56,205 nucleotides of DNA from an uncultured Bacteroidota bacterium (lineage in GTDB: Bacteria; Bacteroidota; Bacteroidia; Chitinophagales; Saprospiraceae), in assembly GCA_903933805.1 (NCBI GenBank), contig CAIZLM010000027.1, positions 1 to 56,205 of the forward strand, given 5' to 3'. The notes below the pieces were generated by a model, which saw only the letters and a list, made by a program, of their open reading frames with translations, did not search any database and was not told the DNA's origin. The position numbers were made by a program, and so were the translations under genes. Below are positions 1-9,700 of the stretch, piece by piece; within the stretch, counting starts at the first letter, position 1; the number at the start of each line of letters is the position of its first letter.

Positions 1-407
1 GTTTTCATCGGGGTGCCGACGCCTTCGTTGGACATTTGTACGCGACCCGTTGCCGTTAATCCGGGTAAAGTGAGCGACAATTCACCCTCTAGTTTCATGG
101 CATTTGCATCCGAGCTGCCCAGCACCGTGCCGGTCACTTGTTTGGCGCTGATCGGACCAGCGGTAAGTTCCTCCGAATTCATGGTTGCCTCCTCCCAATC
201 AACACCATCGTTGTTAATGGATAGGCCTTTAACTGCTCCTTCCAATTTCCCAACAGCCCCAAGATCCGCCGACAGCGACGCGGCAGTTGCTGTAAGTCCG
301 TCCGATTCTGAATAGTCAATCCCCTCCGCTTTTATCTCCAGGATATTGGCAATTGTCCCTTCCACTGCGCCACCTGTCAGTGCTGTTTTCATCGGGGTGC
401 CGACGCC
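1..407 (-). repeat. In-gene tandem repeat unit, period 384 bp (128 codons)
   Basis: Bases 1-23 and 385-407 are identical over 23 nt and lie in the same frame, encoding the end of GVGTPMKT in both. At protein level the segment before each copy also aligns loosely (DAVDWNEA against DGVDWEEA), so at least two diverged units are present and more probably lie beyond the left edge. Confidence 0.7.
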
Positions 408-1952
408 ACTGTTGAACAAACCAACCGTTCCAGATACGCGAATCGATCCGATATTGCCGGACAGAGCAGAGAAATCGACATTTCCGGAGAGGTCAACGGC
501 ATGCTGTTCCGCACTTCCTTTCACTTTGCCGGTGGGATTGGTAACACCCACCACGTCGCCGATACCGATTCTGCCACTATAAGCAACCATCGCTTCGTTC
601 CAGTCAACAGCATCATGGGACAAACGCAGTGCAGCGACATCCCCCATAAATTCATTTTCATGGTAATGAAAGATCAAAGAGGTTTCTTCCGCCATTAAAA
701 CACCTTCCTGAAAGCTCAGTCCATTGAGCTCCATGTTGAAGTCATTTCCCACAACGAGGGAGATGTGTCCCTCTTCAATAATTACTTCCGAAGTGCTTGA
801 AGCACCGTGATACAGGGCTGATGCTTTACCGGAGGTAGTAATTTGTGCCACATTGGAGTCGCCGGTATCTACAGCCAGCGTACCTGCCAAGTTAAAATCA
901 TACTGATCTTTACCGACGGTATTGATACTGCCATTGATATTGGAGATGGTAATTACGTCAGCAAAATTCATTTCGCCGGTATAGGAGAAGCGAGCGTTGC
1001 TCAGCACAGCCCCTGACTTGGATAAAATCACATTGTTGGCTTCTGCCTGAAAATTTTTCCCTTCACCAAGTCTAACATCTAGGCGTACCAATGGGATCAG
1101 GACCGACTCACTTGCCATGTTGAAGCAGTCGATTGTAATACCACTGGCTTGGATGGAGAGATATTCCGTTGCTTTGATCAAAACAGACATAGCTCCTAAA
1201 TTGTCTCTGATTGTCCTGATACTGCTTTTTTTAGACAAAGCTGCTTTCGAGGTTTCTTTGCCATGTTTTTCTTCCCAGGTATTCATCAAGCCGACCAAAT
1301 CGGCCCCGGCGCTTAACACTTGAATCAGTCCAGGAATGGTATTAATTGGTTTGGAAGAGAGATTTAGGTAAGTTGAATAAGTTTTGTCTATGAGGGAGAA
1401 CGTACTTTCAGTACCCGTGAAGAAAGCTGATAATTTAGCGCCTACCGTTACTTTTTTGTCGAGTTTATCAACAACGATGTGCTCTTTTTGCAGTTTTTCG
1501 ACGATTCTTTCTACGGATTGGCATTTTTTTAGGGTATTTGTATCCTTTAAATTTTGAGCTTTCTTATTTTCTCTAAGAAACTGTTCGCCGAGTTGAATAG
1601 CCTCTTGCCGTTTCAATTCTTTTTTTTCCGGGTTCATTTCTCCCTGATAAAGTTCCAGGGTTTGTTGGACTTTGGAGAAGGTGTCTGTTGCTCCAAAAAT
1701 ATTTTTTACCCCTTGAAAAAGGCCGACTGAGCCCTCCAACTGATCGGCATTTTGGCCGTCGAAGCTAACCTCAATACCACTTTGTTCATTTCCAAGACTA
1801 AGGCTACCCGAGGGCGCAATGGGCGGTTGTTGCTGCGGGGCAACGGGATGTCCGGCATTTTCCGCACTGGACAATGACTTATTAAGAGACTCTGGTCCAG
1901 TTTGTTGCGTTTTTTCGGATTCCCTATTTTTTGATCTAGAAAAAAAAGGCAT
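1..1952 (-). CDS. Large repeat protein next to the CIS locus, candidate cargo (3' end outside window)
   Basis: The frame is open from the ATG at 1952 to the left edge, giving the first 650 residues; no stop is reached. I do not recognise the family. The N-terminus (MPFFSRSKNRESEKTQQ) is polar with no signal peptide or membrane helix, followed by a Q/P-rich linker near residues 36-48 and a Lys/Glu-rich helical stretch near 100-165. From about residue 290 it becomes beta-rich and repetitive. A unit of about 128 residues recurs, marked by VDWxEA and by GVGTPMKT, and the second motif is repeated almost exactly at the DNA level 384 bp apart. It is the last gene seen in the CIS direction, 227 bp beyond the STAND gene. 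The leaderless start and position suggest a CIS cargo or a long cytoplasmic/fibre protein; this is inference. The coding call is secure, the function is not. Confidence 0.75.
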   Translation of the reverse strand, partial: MPFFSRSKNRESEKTQQTGPESLNKSLSSAENAGHPVAPQQQPPIAPSGSLSLGNEQSGIEVSFDGQNADQLEGSVGLFQGVKNIFGATDTFSKVQQTLELYQGEMNPEKKELKRQEAIQLGEQFLRENKKAQNLKDTNTLKKCQSVERIVEKLQKEHIVVDKLDKKVTVGAKLSAFFTGTESTFSLIDKTYSTYLNLSSKPINTIPGLIQVLSAGADLVGLMNTWEEKHGKETSKAALSKKSSIRTIRDNLGAMSVLIKATEYLSIQASGITIDCFNMASESVLIPLVRLDVRLGEGKNFQAEANNVILSKSGAVLSNARFSYTGEMNFADVITISNINGSINTVGKDQYDFNLAGTLAVDTGDSNVAQITTSGKASALYHGASSTSEVIIEEGHISLVVGNDFNMELNGLSFQEGVLMAEETSLIFHYHENEFMGDVAALRLSHDAVDWNEAMVAYSGRIGIGDVVGVTNPTGKVKGSAEQHAVDLSGNVDFSALSGNIGSIRVSGTVGLFNSGVGTPMKTALTGGAVEGTIANILEIKAEGIDYSESDGLTATAASLSADLGAVGKLEGAVKGLSINNDGVDWEEATMNSEELTAGPISAKQVTGTVLGSSDANAMKLEGELSLTLPGLTATGRVQMSNEGVGTPMK

Positions 1953-1975
1953 AAAAAATGTAAAACTGGTTGTGT

Positions 1976-2124
1976 TTCAAGCTATATGGGCGAAAAGGGC
2001 CATTTTTTGGGATATTTCGTGTATTTTTTGACCGTATCGCTGCTAGGGCCTGCAAAACCCTTTTGATCTGCTAAAAAAATGGCGAATTTTTTGTCTCCGT
2101 TGCGGCCACCCATCCAATTGCAGT
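1976..2124 (-). repeat. Decayed copy of the 163-bp palindromic element
   Basis: The spacer between the repeat-protein gene and the STAND gene has the same order of blocks as the intact copies: GGGCCATTTTTTG, then TTTTTTGACCGTATCGCTGCT, GGCCTGCAAAA, and AATTTTTTGTCTCC followed by a worn terminal repeat. It lies in minus orientation, codirectional with the CIS genes. Both ends are too diverged to place exactly, and no target duplication is visible. Apart from this I see nothing in the 227-bp spacer. Confidence 0.6.
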
Positions 2125-2179
2125 CATGATATTCCGTTATTGACACCATTCAAATCAACAAAATCAGCGTAGATTATGC

Positions 2180-5100
2180 TTATTGACTTTTTTGTAAATC
2201 GTCGATATACTTCATTTGGTCAGCTTTGTTGCCATACCATTTCAACAAATTGCCACCTTCATCAGCGGTAAGCAAGAAACTTGAATCATTGGCATTGGCC
2301 GCTGAATAGTAGCCTAGAGACCAAACCCATTGTTTATGGCCTTCCAAGGTAACAATAAATTTTTCAATATCATGGCCGAGGCCAAAATCATATATTTTAA
2401 CGGTATTGTCGAGGCTGGAAGAGAACAATTTTTTGTCTTTTGGTTCGTAGAATAAACTGGTAACCTCCGATTTGTGCTCCAGAAAAGACAGGGAGAAGTC
2501 GTCTGCCGCGAGTCCTTTTTGGAACAATTTATCGAGTGGATACACGTTAATAACACCTGATTTCAGGCCCAACACCAGTTTATCGTTGAGGCAAGTGATG
2601 GCGGTAATTGATTTTCTTTTAGAAAAATCGAGCAACAATTCGGGAGATCCCTTATCCGGCAGTTGGTAAAGTCCTTTGGAGGTACTAAAGAGTATCGTAC
2701 TGCTTTCTTGGTGAAGGTAGGCGGCAAAAACGGGTTGATTGATGCTGATCAATTCTGTTTTACGGGAATCTACATTGAGTCTTACGATATTTTCTGCACC
2801 GATCAAAGTGACCTCTCTTGGATTTTTGCCGGGCAAGATGGCCGTAAGAATATTGGAGGAAGGTCCATGGTATTGGAACAGCGTTTCTTTACTGCCATCA
2901 GCAATTTTAAGTCGCACGATTTCTCCGGTGAAAGTTCCGACCAAGAGCATTTTATCATCCAAAAAGAGGAGGGTTCGAATTCTAAGGCCGATGTTCCAGG
3001 AGGTAACTTTATTACCGGAAGCGAGGTACACCACCCCTTCATCTCCGCCAGCTGCGATGGTTCCGTTGGGAGAGATTGCCATCTTTCGGAGACCGCCTTT
3101 TTTGGATTGGAAGATTTTCATGGGGGTTTCAGCATACGTACTGCTGTGGAGCAGTTTTACCTGCACCTCATTGAGTAGTTTTTGGAGTTGGTTGTTGGGT
3201 ACCACTGCGCCATAGATTCGAGTGGAGTATTTACCATAATCGTCATAGGCTACTTTCAGCCTTTCGACCAAGGGGGCCGTGTTGTCTGCGCGTTCAAATT
3301 CGTGCTCGAGCACAAAGAGTTCCTTATCAACCATGGCCATTTTTTGGCGGTTGTCTGCGTCAATCCTGGCTTGTTGTTCAGCAACCAAAGAGAACTGCGC
3401 CATTTCTTTGGCGGCCACTGCTTCAGATTTGGACGACACTGCCTGCTGTCTTGCCATGAGTGCCTCTTCTAGGGAGAAGATTGCGTTTTGTTTGGCAATT
3501 TCCTCTTGTTTTTTTGCATTTTGAGCGTCAAGAGCCTTTCTATTGGCCATTTCTTTGGCGGCCTCGGCAGCGTCGGCCTCGTTGTTGGCACGTTGTTCTG
3601 CTAGTTTGGCTTGGTTGGCTTCTTTTTTTGCTATTTCTTGCGCACCCAAAGCAATAGCTGCCTGCTTGCGCGCCTCGTTTCCGGCCAAATGGGCCTTGAC
3701 ATACAGAGCACTTACCACCAGCAATACGGCTATTGAAATGATAATGATGATCGCGTTTCGCTTGCGATAGCTGCGAATTTCTTCTTTTTGGGCATTTTCT
3801 TTGGCTTCTATCTCGTCATTGTACGTTTTTTCACTGGCGTCAATGTACTGCATGGCCCTGCCAAAATCACTGTGATACCGCTCCGCCCAAGCCTCGGTAG
3901 GCTTTTGTTCTTCCCGCCATTTGATGGCCATATTTAGGTCAGGCGGACGCAAGTAGCCTGTGCTTCCGACAGCAAATCGGACGGAGTCGCCGACAAGCCT
4001 GGTGTACATCTCCACTGATTCTTTTTCAGACGTCATCCATCCGTGAAGACGCGACCACTGGTAAAAAATATTTTCATTGTGGATACTCAAGACATGGTCT
4101 TCCGAAAACACTTGGTGTGTACTGGTATCAACTGTGGGTATTACGAGGGGCATTGCCTCCAAATACTGTCTTGGCGCGCTGGTAAAAGGCACCAAAAAGC
4201 GGGTGAGGTCATTTTTGTCAACGCCTGAAATATGGCAGATATTTCGAAATTTTTCCGGATTTCGAAAGCCCTCTGCCGAATGTAGCCCCGTGATAGACCG
4301 GAAAATCCTTTCAATGACTGCTTTGTCTGGTTTCGACAAGGATTCATAATGGCGTTCGAGGTCTATGGAAAAGCACTGATCAATGCCACCTGCGGCCTCC
4401 ACATCCCTCCATTCAAGGATGGTTGTGCCTTGGCGTCTGACACTATCAAAGCACTGGTACAGCAAGAACTGCAGGTTTGGTAATTTGCGTATATCACTGC
4501 CAATATCCTTCTGCAATTGGTCTATCACGGTTGGACTTGCAGAATAACCGACCGAAGCCAATGGTGCGGCAATGATATCTTTGATTTCTGTCAAACGCAA
4601 TCGCGGCACCAGATAATCCCGTTGGTTGACTTCTTCCTGTAAACGCCGGTACTGCGACAGGTCACCGATAAATTCGGAACGCAGGGAGACGATGACATAA
4701 ATGGCCAAATCTGGCGAGAGTGCCGCCCTCAGGAGATTGTTCAAATATTGGTGCTGTTCATTGGTTTCTGCCATGCCGCTGGAATAATATTTTTGGTATT
4801 GAAAAATATCTTCCAGTTGGTCAACAAACACCAACAAGTTCTTTTTCCCGGCAATGGGCGAACGGGCGTACGCATCGACAATACCTGTATTGCTTTCGCG
4901 TATCATGGTTTCTATGCGCAGACTGGTTTCCGGGGTTGATTTTACGGAGGGATCCAGTATGCCATTGCCGCCGAGCGTATAGGCCAGGTTTTTTATGGGT
5001 GCGCACCCGGGGCGAGTTCTACAAACGACCCATTCTGTCCCGGCAACGCCATTGTGCCCTCGGTTGAGTGCGGGAAACAAACCTGCTTGTATCAACGAGG

Positions 5101-5260
5101 TTTTCCCACACCCCGCTGAACCTAAAATGGCGATGAATTTGGTGGTCTGAATAAACGCCAGCAATTCATCAACCTGCCTGTCACGGCCATGAAAAACTGC
5201 TGCATCAGCTGTTTGGTAGGATCTTAGGCCTACAAATGGGTTTGTTTTATCCTGATTCAT
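2180..5260 (-). CDS. Membrane-anchored STAND NTPase with coiled coil and WD40-like propeller
   Basis: This 1026-residue protein opens with an nSTAND1-type module (NPFVGLRSY, then a FHGRDRQVDELL segment). The P-loop GSAGCGKTS is at 47-55 and a Walker B-like LLVFVDQLED near 141-150. A single hydrophobic helix at about 501-521 (NAIIIIISIAVLLVVSALYV) would anchor it in the inner membrane. Residues about 530-690 are an Ala/Lys/Glu-rich coiled coil, and about 700-1026 form degenerate WD40-like repeats, with a last clear unit around LEGHKQWVWSLGYY. STAND proteins couple ligand binding by a repeat domain to NTP-driven oligomerisation. The gene starts 59 bp after the AAA+ ATPase gene and looks like part of the CIS operon, suggesting a sensor, assembly or firing-control role; that role is inference. 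It could also be an unrelated signalling or defence STAND protein. Confidence 0.85.
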   Translation of the reverse strand: MNQDKTNPFVGLRSYQTADAAVFHGRDRQVDELLAFIQTTKFIAILGSAGCGKTSLIQAGLFPALNRGHNGVAGTEWVVCRTRPGCAPIKNLAYTLGGNGILDPSVKSTPETSLRIETMIRESNTGIVDAYARSPIAGKKNLLVFVDQLEDIFQYQKYYSSGMAETNEQHQYLNNLLRAALSPDLAIYVIVSLRSEFIGDLSQYRRLQEEVNQRDYLVPRLRLTEIKDIIAAPLASVGYSASPTVIDQLQKDIGSDIRKLPNLQFLLYQCFDSVRRQGTTILEWRDVEAAGGIDQCFSIDLERHYESLSKPDKAVIERIFRSITGLHSAEGFRNPEKFRNICHISGVDKNDLTRFLVPFTSAPRQYLEAMPLVIPTVDTSTHQVFSEDHVLSIHNENIFYQWSRLHGWMTSEKESVEMYTRLVGDSVRFAVGSTGYLRPPDLNMAIKWREEQKPTEAWAERYHSDFGRAMQYIDASEKTYNDEIEAKENAQKEEIRSYRKRNAIIIIISIAVLLVVSALYVKAHLAGNEARKQAAIALGAQEIAKKEANQAKLAEQRANNEADAAEAAKEMANRKALDAQNAKKQEEIAKQNAIFSLEEALMARQQAVSSKSEAVAAKEMAQFSLVAEQQARIDADNRQKMAMVDKELFVLEHEFERADNTAPLVERLKVAYDDYGKYSTRIYGAVVPNNQLQKLLNEVQVKLLHSSTYAETPMKIFQSKKGGLRKMAISPNGTIAAGGDEGVVYLASGNKVTSWNIGLRIRTLLFLDDKMLLVGTFTGEIVRLKIADGSKETLFQYHGPSSNILTAILPGKNPREVTLIGAENIVRLNVDSRKTELISINQPVFAAYLHQESSTILFSTSKGLYQLPDKGSPELLLDFSKRKSITAITCLNDKLVLGLKSGVINVYPLDKLFQKGLAADDFSLSFLEHKSEVTSLFYEPKDKKLFSSSLDNTVKIYDFGLGHDIEKFIVTLEGHKQWVWSLGYYSAANANDSSFLLTADEGGNLLKWYGNKADQMKYIDDLQKSQ

Positions 5261-5319
5261 CTTGGTATGATCGCTTTCCTACCCGGTCAGCACAGCGCAT
5301 TCGTGTTGACCGGAAGTGC

Positions 5320-6675
5320 TCATTTGAACGTTTTACCTTCTTTTTGAAATTCCCGTTTGATCCCCAGGATAATATCTTGGTTTGAAATCGGGCGGTCGCC
5401 ATTTTTTCTCGCATTCAGCCAGGCAAACTGAACAACGTTGTTGATAGCGCCCCCTGCCACCTCATAGTCGGCTGCAATGGGCTCCAAGTTGATGTCATGT
5501 TGATCAGAAAACCTAGAAAGTACATTGTTCCAGAGGATTTCACGTTGTTCTTGGTTGGGCGAACGAAAGTAAATGATAGACTGGAATCGTCGGATAAAAG
5601 CCATATCAATATTGGGTTTGAGGTTTGTGGCAAGAATGATCAGGCCGTTATAATCTTCTATTCGCTGCAGTAAAAAGGATGTTTCCTGATTGGCAAATTT
5701 GTCCTTGGAGTCAGAAATTTCGGTGCGCTTTCCAAAAAGGGCGTCGGCTTCATCAAAAAATAAGATCCACTGCTTGTTTTCTGCTGTATCAAACAAAGCC
5801 GATAGATTCTTTTCCGTTTCACCAATATACTTGGATACTACCTGTGATAAATCAACCCGATATACTTTTTTCCCCGTTGACTCCCCGAGCAGGCTTGCCG
5901 TGAGTGATTTTCCGGTACCTGGAGGGCCATAGAAAAGTGCCCGATAGCCAGGCATTATTTTCTTTAAATGGATAGATCCCTGTTGCTTCATTTGTTCCTG
6001 ACACTTAAGCCACAGCAATATGGTGTCAATTTCATCTTTGATACTGGAATCTAACACCAAATCTGCCCAAGTTAAGCGGGTTTCAATGCGTTTAGCTGGA
6101 AAAAAGGTACTAAAGGGTGGATCGTACTCCTTACCCGTGGTGAGATAGGTTAGAAATTCCTTTGAAATTTGGAGGCTTCCGCTCAGATAAGGCTCCATAT
6201 ATTCAGAACTTTGCAACTTTAATACACCGTGTTTATTAAAAATATGGTCATTGGAGAAAAGCTCGGTAATATACAATCTTGTCAACAAGTCATCGCCTGC
6301 CAAAACAAAACAAGCTGTTTCCCCTGTGGGTAAAAATCCACTGTGCGATTTACCTTGTAGCCCGCCAAATTCCGTATAAAACCGCTCTGTCACCTTGTTT
6401 TTTATAAAAAACTGGTCAAAAAGCTGGGGCCTTACGTGGGGTACCAACGACATAATCAAAATCAAACGCTCCCCAAATCGCAAGGTATAATGCTTGATAA
6501 ACTGCGCGTAGATACTATAATCCTGCTCCAAATCCGGCGCTGTCACGTCAAAAATGCTGGTGAATGCCGGATCCTGCTTGAAATACAACTCCATACGGGA
6601 AGCTATCACCGCCTCCAACCACTTCAGCTCACGGTCTATGGTCATTGCATTGTTGATGATCTCAGATGATTCCAT
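5320..6675 (-). CDS. AAA+ ATPase of contractile injection system (Afp15-like)
   Basis: The 451-residue protein has a C-terminal AAA+ domain with Walker A GPPGTGKS near residue 250, Walker B ILFFDEAD near 303, a sensor-1 region (IILATNL) and an arginine-rich stretch (FIRRFQSIIYF). The N-terminal 200 residues are a variable domain without a motif I recognise. An ATPase of this kind is a standard member of extracellular CIS clusters (Afp15/Pvc15), where it is needed for assembly although it is not part of the particle. Here it follows the tape-measure gene by 54 bp, in the usual position. The ATG at 6675 is taken because the frame aligns with the family from its first residues. Confidence 0.9.
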   Translation of the reverse strand: MESSEIINNAMTIDRELKWLEAVIASRMELYFKQDPAFTSIFDVTAPDLEQDYSIYAQFIKHYTLRFGERLILIMSLVPHVRPQLFDQFFIKNKVTERFYTEFGGLQGKSHSGFLPTGETACFVLAGDDLLTRLYITELFSNDHIFNKHGVLKLQSSEYMEPYLSGSLQISKEFLTYLTTGKEYDPPFSTFFPAKRIETRLTWADLVLDSSIKDEIDTILLWLKCQEQMKQQGSIHLKKIMPGYRALFYGPPGTGKSLTASLLGESTGKKVYRVDLSQVVSKYIGETEKNLSALFDTAENKQWILFFDEADALFGKRTEISDSKDKFANQETSFLLQRIEDYNGLIILATNLKPNIDMAFIRRFQSIIYFRSPNQEQREILWNNVLSRFSDQHDINLEPIAADYEVAGGAINNVVQFAWLNARKNGDRPISNQDIILGIKREFQKEGKTFK

Positions 6676-6729
6676 GGTATTGTGCTTACAGTATGCCCAA
6701 CAGGCGCGATTTTTCTAGGTTTATAATCC

Positions 6730-9700
6730 TTATTGCCAAACGACAATCAACCGGTGCTTCATCCAGCCGTACTTGATCATTTTTATCTGCCAGGGCAAGG
6801 TCGTCAACAACACATCGTACGCGCGCTTCTCCACCACCAACTCCCAATGCTCTTCCTCCATCCACGTCAAACGGCCTTCTCGCTGTAAAAAGGTTTCCCG
6901 AAAAGTATTGACCCGGGTGCCTTGTAATTTCTCCCAGTTGTGTATGACCCCAGCCAACATTGATTCTGCCAGTGCCCGTTCATCATCCCGAATATCCAAT
7001 TCGTTTTCCACCACCGTTTCAAGTTCCATCCCACACAACAGCTTGTTCAACACCAGTTCGTTTTCCTGGTAAACGGTATTGCCTGTCACGATAAACTGGC
7101 ACAGCAACACGGCCCGCATCCGCATGGCTTCATCTCGAAAGTCATCGCCTTCGACCATGTTGAGTCTTCGAAAAAATCGACCCAAAAACGGCCAAATTAA
7201 TGCTATTCCAGCGTTGTACACGTGTATGCCTTCTTTGGGTTTGGCGGCCTTTTCAACAGGTACATCTGCCGGTGTTATTTTGCGGGCGATCCGTTCTTCA
7301 GTGGCAATTTTGGCATTTAACTGCTCCAAAATACGTCGATTGGCCGGCTCCTCTGCCGGCTCCCTGATCATCAACTGTTTGATCAGTATAGAAGGCCTAA
7401 ATTGTAACTTCCGGGCGTATAACTTGAACAATTCATGCACGATGATCATTGGATCCACCACCACCTTATTGCCATTGGCCCAAATTTCTCCGATCAAGCG
7501 CACCGTGCCGCTGTCGTCAGATATACCCAATACGGCCCATAACCCACCGTATTCACTTTGCGCCAACGTCGATTCCAACAGCTGCAACGCATCGGCCAAG
7601 TCAGCAACCATGTATGCCAATATTTCCCTCGCCCGGTTGTCGTCAAACAATGCCAAAAACAACGCTCGGCTAGACCTGATTTTCCAAAGCGTGAACAGTT
7701 GCTTTCTGAACAGGGTCTCTGAGAGCAAAAATAGCTCAAAAACTGTTTCAAGCAGCTTTTTTTTGTCGTATCCCGGTTGGTGGGCCGGGATGGTGCCAAA
7801 CTGAAGGTAGTGACGAAGTATTGCCCACTGCTGTTCACGAACGTAGGCCTCTTTTGCCCCTTTTCGCTTTCCGATGAACTGCCGGAGTATTGAAACCAGA
7901 TTACCGGCTTGCTGAACCGCCGCTTTTTGCGCCAATTGGGCGGTAAACTGCCGGTAAAATGGCTGGTCCTTGCGACCAATGGCTTCCGCAAAGGCCCGAA
8001 CGGACTGTGCGTCATTCATGCGCCCAAAAAATGCGTATTCCAGCAACAGGGCCGTCCAGAAAGCCTTGTTGATGGATGCTTTTGGCCCATCTATTGCATC
8101 CAATAGGCCGGATAACAACTGGTATAACAGGGGGTGACTCGTCCGTTTTAACAGCACCGAGGCCCGTATTATGTCCAGAAGTACTGGCTCCTTCAACATC
8201 TTGGTCAGGTGCTGTACCCTTCGAGCCGTATCATTGCCCGTTGATACTGATTCCAAAAGGTCCGCCAAATGGTTGGCCATTGCTTTTTGCTGGATAAAAG
8301 CCACGGTCTTTTTTTCCACCCCTGCGCTGAGCCCTGACGGCCACTTGCCATGCTCAACCAAATAAAGAAACAGGTCTGTGTATGCCTTTTCCCGATCCAA
8401 TAAGGTTTTTTTGGCGTCGTCCCAAGCCGGTGAAAAGGTGTCGATCAAGGCCTTTGATCCACTGGTTTGTACCGCGTTGATCAGTACGTCCCGGTCAATA
8501 GTAAGGTAACTTGATATTTTTTCGAGCAATACCATACCCCTTCCAACATTGGTGGCGTACGTCCACAACCGCTCTTTTAGGAAAAAATGGAAGAGCTTCG
8601 AGGAAACCGTCGCCGCAGGCAGATCGCGTCGCAATCCCCTGAACAGCAACGCCATTTCCCCGAAAAATTGTCCGATCCCTTGCTCCGCGTCGCTTCTATC
8701 AAGCATGCCGAGGAGTTGAAAAGGATCATCCGGACCCAATATCCCCTGCAACCTCGCGACCGTTTTTGCCGTTTTTGAAATGCCCACAACCTTTTGAACC
8801 AAGGAAATATCTTTGTCCCGGATAGCAGCAGCCATGACCATCGCAATGGCGCTTGGCGCGACATCGGCCTGGTCGGCCCAAAATGGTGGTTGCCCCATCT
8901 CAAGATAATACAACAGCAGGTCTTTCCCATATTGCGCCCGCATAAAAGAAGGCCGGAGGTTTACCAAAACATCCTGATCCGTGTATTCTTCCAGCACCGC
9001 CCTCCAAACCGGGGGAATTGTATCCCTTTGGGCGGTATCACCGAGTAGCTTCGTCAATCGCTTGATGTCTATAAGCGATCGTTCGTGTAGGTGTTCGAGC
9101 AAATAATAGAGGTAACTTGACTCGCTAAACTTGCCAACTGTGAGCGCAAGGACGTATTGCAGCGTCCAAGGCATTAAGATAGACCGTAATTGTTCCGCCG
9201 GTACCCTGAAGGGCGCAAAGTGCTGCTGAAATTTGAGCACCGCTTCATAGGACTGCAGCCAAACTGCGTATTTGTCTTTTAATATGGCTTTTAGCAAGTG
9301 CTGTACCTCAGCTATATTCAGGTTTTCCAAAACATGGCGCAGGATGCGTTCGTCAAACCTGTTTTTTTCGATAATGTCAATAAAATCTGCCGTTCTGTCG
9401 TAGAGGTACTCGTCCAGTATTCGAATGAGCGCGCCCTCGTCCTGATTTTCTTGTTTTATCGTATTGATGATCCCCAATTCAAGCAGCATTTCAGGCAGTG
9501 ATGTTCGAAAAGTATCGGCCGATATCCGCTCCTGTATGTCCTTTTTTTCAAACGTTGCTCCACGAACCATAGATGCCAATACCCGAGCGAGGTAGGGCGG
9601 TAATTGGATGCGCATATCCAGTATGGCTTGGGCAATATGTTCCAAACTCTTGCCAGTAGCCCCTGCTAAATGCAACAAGATATCCCTGGTGAAAACCCGC

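Noticed and set aside
1-1952. The left-edge protein as a DUF4157-type CIS cargo
   Set aside because: The HEAAH-type protease motif and conserved DUF4157 N-terminus are not seen; cargo status is kept only as a possibility.
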